Shown in pieces: positions 40,408 to 48,242 of a DNA stretch of 64,000 nucleotides; positions within the stretch are counted from its first letter, which is position 1; every line of letters begins with the position of its first letter. The stretch is from Acidaminococcus fermentans DSM 20731. GTDB taxonomy: Bacteria; Bacillota; Negativicutes; Acidaminococcales; Acidaminococcaceae. The position numbers were made by a program, and so were the translations under genes. The notes under the pieces were generated by a model. That model worked only from the letters and a program-made list of their open reading frames with translations, did not search any database and was not told the origin of the DNA. The stretch lies in contig NC_013740.1 in assembly GCF_000025305.1 (NCBI RefSeq), forward strand, positions 2,046,001 to 2,110,000, read 5' to 3'.

Positions 40408-42939
40408 TTATCCTCTTCCTTTGATCACCCGTACCCGCTGGATGGTGGGATTCCCTTTGCTGTCTTTGGCAATGGTATCCACCCGGATCCGTTCCAGTTC
40501 CGGTTCGAATTCGTTGAGGATCCGTTCGCTGAGCCGGGCGCCTTTCTGCATTTCCCGATAGACGATCATGGCGAATTCATACCGGGTCATCATCCGGTCG
40601 CCTTTGAATTCTCCATCCGGATACCCTTCCATGATGCCGTTCCCGTAGAGCTGGGCGATTTCGTTGTAGGCCCAGTGGTTCTTTTCCACATCCGGGAACA
40701 GTTTGGTCAGAGTGGGATCCAGCTTCCGTCCGGCGGCCACATCGGCCAGGGCGCCCCGGAGGTTTTCCACTTCCTTCCGCAGATCTTTCAGTTCCTTGGC
40801 CATGGCCACCCGGCTGTTGGACACATGGTTGTGCTGACCCAGTTTGAAGGTGGCACCCACATTCACCATGTTTTCTCCGCCGCCCACGCTGCCGCCCAGG
40901 CTGAACATCACATCCTCATTGGGCCGGTAGAAGGCCCCCAGGGCCACGGCATTGGCCCCGCTGTAGCTGCCGGCCCCCACCGCAAAGTCCAGTTTGTCAT
41001 CCGGATCGAAATCCAGAGGATGGAGAGCCGCCAGGGCTGCCGCATTGGCCCCCACCCGGTCCACCCGGGCATCCAGTTTGGTGATGGAACGGCTCATGTT
41101 CTGGACATCTCCAGAAAGATTCCTGATATCTCCCGTGTTTTTCTCCACCTCTTTCTGGATGCCATAGATCTGGCCCCCATTGACAGCTTCTTTGGAACCT
41201 GCTGCAATGGTCCCATCTCCCACATACGCTTTCTGGGCAGTAATGGTGTCCACGGCAATGTCTTTTTTCATCGACACCTGATAATTGGCTGCTTCTCCGG
41301 CACCCGCAGTATTCTGCACCTGGATATTGTCCCCTGCCGAAACAGTGGAATGTTTCCCTGCTTCTGCTGCTGCCTGGTTCAGTACCGCGCTGACTTTTTT
41401 CAACTGGGCCACATTGACGGCATCCGTATCCTGGGTCCCGGCGGCCACACTGGTGATCTGCCGGGTCAGCTCCGTTCCGCTGCCCACGGCCACTGCGGCT
41501 CCCGTCGCCACCCAGGTGGAGGAGGTATCCGTGGAAGCCTGTTTGGTGGAGGGATCATAGCCGGCTTCCCCGGCTCCCACCGATGCCAGGGAACCGCTTC
41601 CCAGGGCCACTCCCCCTTCTGCAGTAGCGTTGGCATTGTGCCCCAGGATCACCACATTCTTCTGGTCCGTGGTGGTCATATTATCTGCTGACCCCAGCAC
41701 AACGCTGTTGGTGGCCCCGGACAAAGTCCTTTTGTCCCCCAGCAGCAACGCCGTATTCGTATCTTTCACCGTATTGCCGGACCCGATTACGGACACATGC
41801 TGGACATTGGAAGCGGTATTCTTGTATCCGGATACCATATTGTGGCTGCTGACGGCTGCGCTGGCCCCGGTCACCTGGTTTCCCACCCCGATGATAGCCG
41901 TCTTCTCGGTGTAATCTGCCTTGTTCCCACCACCGATGGCCAGGGTGGCGCCGCCGCTGTCAGAAGCGGCAATGGCGGTCCTCAGTTTTTCCGCAAATTC
42001 TTTGGCGGAAGCTCCGCTGTCTGAAGGGACACCACTCAGACTTGTTACCGAATTGGTGATTTCATTCCCCGCCCCGTAAATCAGGGCCCCGTTGGAATTG
42101 AAAGCCCGGTTGGCCACCCCGCTGATGGTATTGGCAATCCCTGAGTAATAGCTTCCCGTTTTGGATTCAATGCTGTTCAGGGCTCCGTTGATGGTGGCCC
42201 CCAGGTTCTTTACCGGATTGGCCAGCCGCCCACCGTTATACTCACTGGAAATGATGTTGTACACACCGGTACTGGTGGTGAACGCCCCATTGCTGAAGCT
42301 GTTGGCCCCGATGGTGGTGGCATAAACGTTCAGGGCATCAGTCCGGGTGGAAGCACTGTCCACCGTGGTATCTCCCAGCTCTCCCTTGTAATTGTGGGAC
42401 CCGATCATGGTACTGCCGGTACGGGCAAAGGTATTGTCCCCGATGGCGATACTGCCGACGACTTTTGTAGGGTCAGCAGGGATCCGTGGGGAAGAGAACC
42501 AGCTGCCGCTGTAGGTGGTCTGCCCGAAGGCAAAACTGGCTTCCCCTCCGCCGGCCATGTTTTCCACTTTGGCATTTTTGCCGATGGCGATGCTGCCCCC
42601 CTGGCTGGCATAGTTGTTGATGTTGGCTCCATTGCCCACCACAATATCCCCGGTGGCATTGCTGGCGCCATTGGAATAGGAAATCCCCGCCCCCTTCCCA
42701 ATGGCCACATTCTCAGCTTTGGGGGCATTGCTCCCTGTGCCATATGCAACACCGTTTCCCGCTCCCGTTGCAGTGTCTGCCGCATAGGTGCAATTGCCAA
42801 GAGCCGAAAGGATCAGCAGGGTCAAAGCGGCACTCCGCAGCTTTTTCCCCTTTCCCTCTGGTCCGGCTGCCACCTGTTCCGGCACAACCCTACGGCCCTT
42901 TTCCGTCTGCTTCCGTACTGCCTGATTGATTCTTTTCAT
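40408..42939 (-). CDS. YadA-type trimeric autotransporter adhesin with C-terminal SLH domain
   Basis: The 843-aa product has a long basic signal sequence (cleavage near TYAAD, residue about 54) and a head rich in YadA beta-roll units (SIAIGKNAKV, SIAIGDNTFA, NVAIGKGAG). A YadA stalk/neck motif follows (GTQDTDAVNVAQLKK, about 535), then a membrane anchor from about residue 640 to 705 (LDFAVGAGSYSGANAVALGA...VGATFKLG). After the anchor come a coiled coil (KELKDLRKEVENLRG) and one SLH domain (about 745-800, LFPDVEKNHWAYNEIAQL). The SLH tail would lie in the periplasm and bind peptidoglycan, so the adhesin may also tether the outer membrane. AAGGAG precedes the ATG at 42939. Confidence 0.9.
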   Translation of the reverse strand: MKRINQAVRKQTEKGRRVVPEQVAAGPEGKGKKLRSAALTLLILSALGNCTYAADTATGAGNGVAYGTGSNAPKAENVAIGKGAGISYSNGASNATGDIVVGNGANINNYASQGGSIAIGKNAKVENMAGGGEASFAFGQTTYSGSWFSSPRIPADPTKVVGSIAIGDNTFARTGSTMIGSHNYKGELGDTTVDSASTRTDALNVYATTIGANSFSNGAFTTSTGVYNIISSEYNGGRLANPVKNLGATINGALNSIESKTGSYYSGIANTISGVANRAFNSNGALIYGAGNEITNSVTSLSGVPSDSGASAKEFAEKLRTAIAASDSGGATLAIGGGNKADYTEKTAIIGVGNQVTGASAAVSSHNMVSGYKNTASNVQHVSVIGSGNTVKDTNTALLLGDKRTLSGATNSVVLGSADNMTTTDQKNVVILGHNANATAEGGVALGSGSLASVGAGEAGYDPSTKQASTDTSSTWVATGAAVAVGSGTELTRQITSVAAGTQDTDAVNVAQLKKVSAVLNQAAAEAGKHSTVSAGDNIQVQNTAGAGEAANYQVSMKKDIAVDTITAQKAYVGDGTIAAGSKEAVNGGQIYGIQKEVEKNTGDIRNLSGDVQNMSRSITKLDARVDRVGANAAALAALHPLDFDPDDKLDFAVGAGSYSGANAVALGAFYRPNEDVMFSLGGSVGGGENMVNVGATFKLGQHNHVSNSRVAMAKELKDLRKEVENLRGALADVAAGRKLDPTLTKLFPDVEKNHWAYNEIAQLYGNGIMEGYPDGEFKGDRMMTRYEFAMIVYREMQKGARLSERILNEFEPELERIRVDTIAKDSKGNPTIQRVRVIKGRG

Positions 42940-43181
42940 AAGTTCTCCTTTTCCCCAGCAAATTTTTCGTTGTTTGCTTTTTTATCCTATCAATCAGGCA
43001 TTTTATTTACAATATGTATATATTATAAATAAATTATATTGCATTTTGTATATCTTTATTGAACATCAGCCTATATATCAACTACTCTCTACGGTTTGCT
43101 GTTTATATTATATTTGTTCTGCTGTTTTTCTTCCGCCCGTCTTTCCTCATTTCATTTCCTCACGCTGTTTTCTTCTGTCCA
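42940..43181 (-). promoter_or_regulatory. A+T-rich upstream region of the adhesin gene
   Basis: This stretch is far richer in A+T than the rest of the window. On the minus strand it contains TATAAT-like boxes (AATATAATTTATTTATAATATATA region, about 43020-43045) in a long 5' untranslated region. Such A+T-rich stretches often give curved DNA or H-NS/Lsr2-like binding. No gene is visible, and several candidate promoters are possible. Confidence 0.4.
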
Positions 43182-43218
43182 AACAAATACCCTGCTGGCC
43201 AGCAGCAGGGTATTTGTT
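43182..43218. terminator. terminator of niaR
   Basis: A 16-bp perfect stem (AACAAATACCCTGCTG with its complement) surrounds the loop GCCAG, 84 bp beyond the niaR stop. T-rich flanks on both sides are short. Confidence 0.65.
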
Positions 43219-43240
43219 GTCTATGGATTGAGTACCTGTC

Positions 43241-43260
43241 AGTTCAACAGCTGTTGAACT
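43241..43260. repeat. perfect 20-bp palindrome
   Basis: AGTTCAACAGCTGTTGAACT is fully self-complementary without a spacer. It lies between the niaR stop and its terminator. No T-run follows it, so it is not itself a terminator. It could bind a dimeric protein. Confidence 0.6.
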
Positions 43261-43301
43261 ATTCGGACATTTCATGATGTGAACCATAGGGGATCTTTTC
43301 T

Positions 43302-43823
43302 TTATTCCAACACCCCCAGTTCCTTCAATCCCTCTTCCAGGGCATCCATATCCTCGTCATTCCGGGTTTCCACCAGCAGGGTATGACGGCCCTGGGTCAG
43401 TGTTACGATCAGAGGACCTTTTTCTTCCCGGAGCCGGTCCATGTACTGCCGCACATCCCGCCGGCTGTACAGTTTCATGGGCACCTGGATCACCCCGTAG
43501 ACCTCATGGGACAGGACCAGACCATGGACGATGCCCCCATTGTCCACCACCACATTCAGTTCGGCTTCCAGTTCTCCGTCATCCATGGCCCGGCTCTGGC
43601 AGTGGATTTCCTGATGGAACCCTTTTTCCTGTGCTTCTCCTGCCAGCTGATACCCCCGGGCAGTGGAAATGATTTTTTTCCCGCTGCTCCGGAGCAGGGC
43701 CACATCGCTTACAATAATCTGCCTTGTCACATTCAGGGCTTTGGACAGAACCACTCCGGTCAGGGGTTCTTCCGCATTTTCCAGCATCTCATACAGTTTT
43801 TCTCTTCTCATCTGATTGTCCAT
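43302..43823 (-). CDS. niaR: NiaR-type transcriptional repressor (HTH plus 3H domain)
   Basis: The 173-aa protein joins an N-terminal helix-turn-helix (about 1-55, LSKALNVTRQIIVSDVALLRSSG) to a 3H domain with histidines at 70, 74, 100 and 106, expected to bind a metal and nicotinic acid. NiaR represses NAD synthesis and niacin uptake genes in Firmicutes. The ATG at 43823 follows AAAGG. No nad gene is next to it, so its targets lie elsewhere. Two exact 12-bp direct repeats just downstream of its -10 box suggest autoregulation. Confidence 0.85.
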   Translation of the reverse strand: MDNQMRREKLYEMLENAEEPLTGVVLSKALNVTRQIIVSDVALLRSSGKKIISTARGYQLAGEAQEKGFHQEIHCQSRAMDDGELEAELNVVVDNGGIVHGLVLSHEVYGVIQVPMKLYSRRDVRQYMDRLREEKGPLIVTLTQGRHTLLVETRNDEDMDALEEGLKELGVLE

Positions 43824-43901
43824 GTTTTTACCTTTCCTGCTTTCTTTTCCAAGGATCTCGTTTGTTCAGGACGTCCACATTCTCAGCACGGTTTACTGCT
43901 T

Positions 43902-43942
43902 AAGAACATTTATTTTTTACAGAAGAACATTTATGTATTATA
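43902..43942 (-). promoter_or_regulatory. niaR promoter with 12-bp direct repeats
   Basis: AAGAACATTTAT occurs exactly twice, at 43902-43913 and 43923-43934, with a 21-bp period (two helical turns). On the minus strand TATAAT (43942-43937) lies directly upstream of the repeats. The repeats would cover the transcription start, a typical repressor position. Confidence 0.6.
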
Positions 43943-44091
43943 CCACACTTTTTGATACAAATCATGAATATTTCATTCTTTTTATCTCATAATTATGTAA
44001 ATACCTTTGTCCATTTTTGTGCTTGCAACTGCCCGTTTTCCTGTTTCCTGGTCCGCATTTGTATAGATACGGGACAGAAACGGCGATATGC
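43943..44091. other. A+T-rich spacer between niaR and the LysR terminator
   Basis: Apart from the niaR promoter on its left edge this spacer holds no recognisable gene, repeat or RNA. Confidence 0.4.
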
Positions 44092-44154
44092 AAAAAAATC
44101 CATTTCACTGCATCCTTTATCCAACTAAAGGATACCAGTAAAATGGACTTTTTC
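44092..44154 (-). terminator. terminator of LysR-type gene
   Basis: A long interrupted stem (TCCATTTTACTG... paired with CAGTGAAATGGA, plus inner TATCCTTT/AAAGGATG) is followed by TTTTTTT on the minus strand. Confidence 0.85.
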
Positions 44155-44205
44155 GAAATATATTTTTATTAAGAGCTATATTTAAAAACTAAAAGGCTTT
44201 CTCCT

Positions 44206-45138
44206 TTACAATCTTCCGGCCATGATTTCCAGCCCTCTCTTTTTCAGCATTTCCATCATGTCCTCCATGTACCGGGGCACTTTTTCCCGGCGGTGGAAGG
44301 CGGCCACCACTTTTCGCCGGTGTTCCGGCACGTCCAGCTGATACAGGTTCACCGGTTTGGCATACCGGAAAGTTTTGGTGTAGGCTTCCCGGACCAGGGT
44401 GATGCCGAATCCTTCCGCCACCATCTGGAGGATCAGTTCGATGCTCCGGATGGTATAAATATGGCTGGGACGGATCTGGTGCTTCCGGAAGATCCTGTCC
44501 TGGAGGTCCCGGGAAGATTGTTCCTGGGTGGTGGACAGGAGCACCTGGCCGTTCAGGGCTTCCGGTGCCAGGATCCCGTAGGGATGGCCTTCCCGGAACA
44601 CCGCCTGGCTGTTGAGAGGATGGCCCTGGGGTACGGCCACCAGGAATTCTTCCTCGAACAGTTCCCGGAACTCCATGGTCCGGTCCCAGTTTTCCCCGTT
44701 GACGATGATCATGTCCAGTTCATGGTTGTTCAGCAGTTCATTCAGGAACATGATGTTCCCCTGACGCAGGGTCAGTTCCACATGGGGCCATTTTTCCCCG
44801 AAGGCCTTCAGCACCCGGGGCAGCAGCCAGGGACCCCGGAGCAGGGATATCCCCAGCCGCAGACGGCCTACTTCGTCACTGAGGATCATGTTCAGTTCTT
44901 CATTGAACTGGTTGGATTCTTCCAGGATTTTCCGGGCATGGAGGACATACCGTTCCCCAGCCTTGGTCAGTTCGAATTTTTTGCCTTCCCGGTCGAAAAG
45001 AGGGGTCCCCAGATGTTTTTCCAAATTGCTGATGTAGATGCTCAGGGCCGGCTGGGAAATATACAGCCGGTCCGCCGCCCGGGTCAGGTTTCCGTATTCC
45101 GCCAGCGTACACACATACCGCTGTTCTTTCAGTTCCAT
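44206..45138 (-). CDS. LysR-family transcriptional regulator 1
   Basis: The 310-aa protein has the LysR winged helix at residues 1-60 (TLAEYGNLTRAADRLYISQPALSIYISNLEKHLG) and a two-lobed periplasmic-binding-type effector domain from about 90. The ATG at 45138 aligns with family starts and sits five bases from GGGAG; the frame to 45228 is longer than needed. Its target and effector cannot be read. No divergent partner gene remains: upstream lie repeat E and an insertion sequence, which may have separated it from its original neighbour. Confidence 0.88.
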   Translation of the reverse strand: MELKEQRYVCTLAEYGNLTRAADRLYISQPALSIYISNLEKHLGTPLFDREGKKFELTKAGERYVLHARKILEESNQFNEELNMILSDEVGRLRLGISLLRGPWLLPRVLKAFGEKWPHVELTLRQGNIMFLNELLNNHELDMIIVNGENWDRTMEFRELFEEEFLVAVPQGHPLNSQAVFREGHPYGILAPEALNGQVLLSTTQEQSSRDLQDRIFRKHQIRPSHIYTIRSIELILQMVAEGFGITLVREAYTKTFRYAKPVNLYQLDVPEHRRKVVAAFHRREKVPRYMEDMMEMLKKRGLEIMAGRL

Positions 45139-45327
45139 TGCGTCTCCCACCTTGTGCTGTGTCTCCCTTTTGTTTTCCTCATGAGGCGTATTGATTTCCT
45201 TTATGATTCCATGAGAGCTATTATACAATAAAGCAGGAAATATGGCAAAATTTGTGCAATTTGTTACACATATATGGATATATGTATTGATTTGATGTAT
45301 AGTATCTTTATCTGTCGGCTATGATGA

Positions 45328-45454
45328 GGCGGGTCTCCCGGCGTGAAGCCCCAGGGGACCCGTGCATATCCTGCCGTTGCCTGTTGCGGGCGCACCGGGC
45401 GGCACGGCTCCGCCGGCCTTGGTGACGCCCCTACGGTTCCGCAATGGATTCTCC
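45328..45454. repeat. repeat copy E, near-identical to the right half of copy D
   Basis: The block GGCGGGTCTCCCGGCG to GGATTCTCC matches 40235-40362 with few differences. The insertion sequence begins 11 bp to its right. The sequence to the right of the insertion sequence (TCAAAC... CACTCTTCACTC) resembles what follows copy D, so the element seems to have landed in or next to a copy of this repeat. Confidence 0.7.
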
Positions 45455-45630
45455 GTTCTATACTGTACCCATAAGTGTGGACACTTTTTAAGAGTAGCAC
45501 CTGCCCATAAAATTGGACAGGCTACAATTTGAATCCTTTAAAATTGACGTGCTCATTTTGGACCCAACCTATTGAACACAATCATATGTATGTGGTATCC
45601 TCAAATCCAATAAAGCCAAGGAGAATCCAC

Positions 45631-46035
45631 ATGAGCAGAAAACTTTTTACTGAGGAACAGATTGCAGCGTTGCGTCAGAACCCTTATGTGTATAGCGTAA
45701 GCCGCTCTACCCTGGTCCTGAGGAAGTCCTTTAAAGAAATCTTTTACACCGAATATATGGAAGGAGTCTATCCTAAAGACATCTTCAAAAAATACGGCTT
45801 TGACCCTGCTGTGCTGGGCGAAAGACGCATTGGCGGTGCTCTCCAGCATATCAAAGAGGAATATGCCAAATATGGTTGTTTCTATGAAGGCAGGAGACCC
45901 GCCGACAGGTCTGACACCGCCGCCAAGGTCAAGCCTGAAGATGACATTAAGGCCCTCAGACATGAAGTTGAATACTTGCGGCAGGAAGTGGAATATTTAA
46001 AAAAAATTTCCGCGATCAAGAACACAAAAAGGTAG
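45631..46035 (+). CDS. IS3-type transposase OrfA (HTH protein)
   Basis: The 134-aa protein has a helix-turn-helix region (DIFKKYGFDPAVLGERRIGGALQHI) and a C-terminal leucine/glutamate-rich coiled coil (DIKALRHEVEYLRQEVEYLKK). It starts at the ATG at 45631 behind AAGGAG. An A8 run at 45999-46006 lies just before its end. Slipping back one base there would continue into the orfB frame without a stop, as in IS3 elements that make an OrfAB fusion by programmed -1 frameshifting. Confidence 0.8.
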   Translation: MSRKLFTEEQIAALRQNPYVYSVSRSTLVLRKSFKEIFYTEYMEGVYPKDIFKKYGFDPAVLGERRIGGALQHIKEEYAKYGCFYEGRRPADRSDTAAKVKPEDDIKALRHEVEYLRQEVEYLKKISAIKNTKR

Positions 46036-46046
46036 GTTCTCTGCTC

Positions 46047-47047
46047 ATGAACGATTCCTCTTGTGTGTTCGAAATCATAGAAAAGACGGTAAGTACCAGC
46101 GAGAACAGACTTTCCATCAGCAGTTTATGCAAGATGGCAGGCGTGTCCCGAAGCGGTTATTATGCCTGGGTAAAGGCGGAAGCATTTCGGCAGGCCCAGC
46201 AAGAACAGGACCGCAAGGACTTTGAACTGATCCTTGCCGCTTACAAAAGACGAGGGTACAAGAAGGGGCGCCCGCAGCATCTATATGGAGCTGCTCCACA
46301 TGGGATCCGCCCGTCATTATGAATGTGAAGAAAATCCGTCGTCTGATGAAAAAGTTCCACCTGCTTTGCCCCATCAGGAAGGCGAATCCCTATCGGCAGC
46401 TGGCGAAAGCCCTGAAGACCAATACGGTGGCCGATAATCTGCTGCAGCGCCAGTTTGAGGACTATGGTCCTCGCATGGTACTGCTGACAGATATTACCTA
46501 TCTTCCTTACAATGGGATCTTTGCTTATCTTTCCACCATACTGGATGCCTATACCAAGCAGATTCTGGCGTATGTCCTCAGCGATTCTTTGGAGGTGGAT
46601 TTCGTGGTAGAAACGGTGAACAACCTGATTCGAGATCACGGCGTCTCACTGCATGCTGAAACCATCGTGCATTCTGACCAGGGTTGCCATTACACGAGTC
46701 ACAGCTTCATCGATATCCTCCATGACAAGGATCTCAGACAATCCATGTCACGGCGGGGGAATTGCTGGGACAATGCGCCGCAGGAAAGCTTCTTCGGCCG
46801 TATGAAAGACCATGTGAAAAAGAAAATTGCAGCAGCAGTGAGCTTTGGGGAGGTGAAGGCCATCGTAGATGATTACATGGATTATTACAACAACGAGCGC
46901 TACCAGTGGGAACTGGCGAAACTGTCGCCAAACGAGTTCTACCAATTTGTAACAACAGGGGTTTATCCGCTCGATATTCCCAAGATGCCCGAGGTTCCTA
47001 CATTGAAGCGGAGAGCCTGTGAGCTGGGGAACCAGCTCACCTCATAA
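46047..47047 (+). pseudogene. IS3-type transposase OrfB with two internal frame breaks
   Basis: The N-terminal part (46047 to about 46265) carries the HTH region SISSLCKMAGVSRSGYYAWVK. The rve/DDE integrase part lies from 46319 to 47047, with Asp in LLTDITYLPYNG, Asp in VHSDQGCHYTS and Glu in NAPQESFFGRMK. Between them the reading frame shifts twice, near 46265 (extra G in a GGGG run) and near 46310. The middle segment KGARSIYMELLHMG is readable only in the third frame. The catalytic triad is intact, but no full-length protein can be made without two corrections. A sequencing error is possible but would have to occur twice. Confidence 0.75.
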
Positions 47048-47072
47048 AATGGCAAAAGCAGCCATTTTATGA
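47040..47072 (+). terminator. hairpin after transposase orfB
   Basis: CTCATAAAATGGC and GCCATTTTATGAG form a 13-bp perfect stem around AAAAGCA, overlapping the orfB stop. There is no T-run. It may limit read-through out of the element. Confidence 0.5.
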
Positions 47073-47234
47073 GTAAGGAGCCAGTGCATAAGATTGGATG
47101 GTTAGGGGCCTTCTGATAGACAATTACCAAACGTCCATTTTAAAGGTACCAGGATTGTTGAACTGTCTAAAACAAGGGGTCCTACTTTTAGAAACTGTCC
47201 TTGACAAGGGGTACGGTTTATTCAAACTGACCCG

Positions 47235-47262
47235 CACTTCACTCTTCACTCTGCACTCTTCA
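47235..47262. repeat. 7-bp tandem repeat (four units)
   Basis: CACTTCA, CTCTTCA, CTCTGCA and CTCTTCA follow each other without gaps. The array reaches a few bases into the 3' end of the LysR 2 gene. Confidence 0.55.
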
Positions 47263-48181
47263 CTGTTTTCTCCCCCACCTGCCCTGCGATATACCGCTCC
47301 AGGGCCTCCACATAGGCCTTACCCAGGCGGCTGAGATGGGTCTGTTTGTGGGTCAGGAGGCCGATGTGCATGTCCCCTTCTTTCTGGAGGGGCACGGCGA
47401 TGATGCTGGCTCCGTTCAGTTTCTGGTCGATGACCCCGCTGCACACGGTATAGCCGTTGAGCCCGATCAGCAGGTTGAACAGGGTGGCCCGGTCAGTGAC
47501 CCGGATGTTTTTGCTGCGGACCAGGGTGCTGAAGATCTCTTCGGAAAAATAGAAGGCGTTGTGGTCTCCCTGGATGTAGGACAGATAGGGATAGGGAGCC
47601 AGTTCTTCCATGGAAACGCTGTCCCGTCCCGCCAGGGGGTGGGACGCGTTGAGGAACACATGGGGCCGGGCCACGAACAGTTCCCGGAACACCAGGTCGT
47701 TGGCCTTGAAGATTTTCTGGAGGACGGCTTTGTTGAAAGCATTGTAGTACAGGATGCCGATTTCACTGCGCATGTGGGCCACATCGTCGATGATGGTGTA
47801 GGTCTGGGTCTCCTGGAGGCTGAAATCGTAGGTATCGCCCCCGTACTGTTTGATCAGATCCACAAAGGCGTTCACCGCAAAGGAATAGTGCTGTGTGGAC
47901 ACGGTGAATTCCTGCTTGCCCCCGGCCTGTTTCTTGTACCGGGATTCCAGGAGATCTGCCTGTTCCAGCACCTGCCGGGCATAGCCCAGGAAGATTTCCC
48001 CGTCCCGGGACAGGTGGACCCCCTTGTTGGTCCGTTCAAAGATCTGGATGCCCATTTCCCGTTCCAGTTCCCGGACCATCTTGGTGAGGCTGGGCTGGGT
48101 GATGAACAGGGTCTTGGCCGCTCCGCTGAAGGTTCCGGCTTCGGCAATGGCCACAATATAGCGCAATTGTTGTAAAGTCAT
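47246..48181 (-). CDS. LysR-family transcriptional regulator 2
   Basis: The 311-aa protein has the LysR helix-turn-helix at residues 1-60 (AIAEAGTFSGAAKTLFITQPSLTKMVRELEREMG) and an effector-binding domain from about 90 to 295. The CysB/CbbR-like stretch GVHLSRDGEIFLGYARQVL is typical. The ATG at 48181 follows AGGAAAAA. It lies 61 bp downstream of the ABC permease gene on the same strand. Its C-terminal codons overlap a 7-bp tandem repeat, and the right end of the insertion sequence is 31 bp away, so the C-terminus may have been remodelled. Confidence 0.87.
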   Translation of the reverse strand: MTLQQLRYIVAIAEAGTFSGAAKTLFITQPSLTKMVRELEREMGIQIFERTNKGVHLSRDGEIFLGYARQVLEQADLLESRYKKQAGGKQEFTVSTQHYSFAVNAFVDLIKQYGGDTYDFSLQETQTYTIIDDVAHMRSEIGILYYNAFNKAVLQKIFKANDLVFRELFVARPHVFLNASHPLAGRDSVSMEELAPYPYLSYIQGDHNAFYFSEEIFSTLVRSKNIRVTDRATLFNLLIGLNGYTVCSGVIDQKLNGASIIAVPLQKEGDMHIGLLTHKQTHLSRLGKAYVEALERYIAGQVGEKTVKSAE

Positions 48182-48242
48182 GGTTTTTCCTGCTTTCTTT
48201 CGATTTCTTCCGTCCGTATGGTTCTCATTATACCATAGCCCC

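Larger units (their letters stand above)
45465..47214 (+). mobile_element. IS3-family-like insertion sequence, probably inactive
   Basis: The element has imperfect inverted ends of about 31 bp (GTACCCATAAGTGTGGACAC... on the left; GTACCCCTTGTCAAGGACAG... on the right, read inward). It encodes orfA (45631-46035) and an interrupted orfB (46047-47047). Its base composition is clearly more A+T-rich than its neighbours. No target-site duplication could be read with confidence, and at 1.75 kb it is long for the family, so the exact ends are tentative. Confidence 0.65.

Noticed and set aside
46234-46437. 67-codon frame inside the insertion sequence as its own gene
   Set aside because: Its first part is the missing middle of OrfB between two frame breaks.
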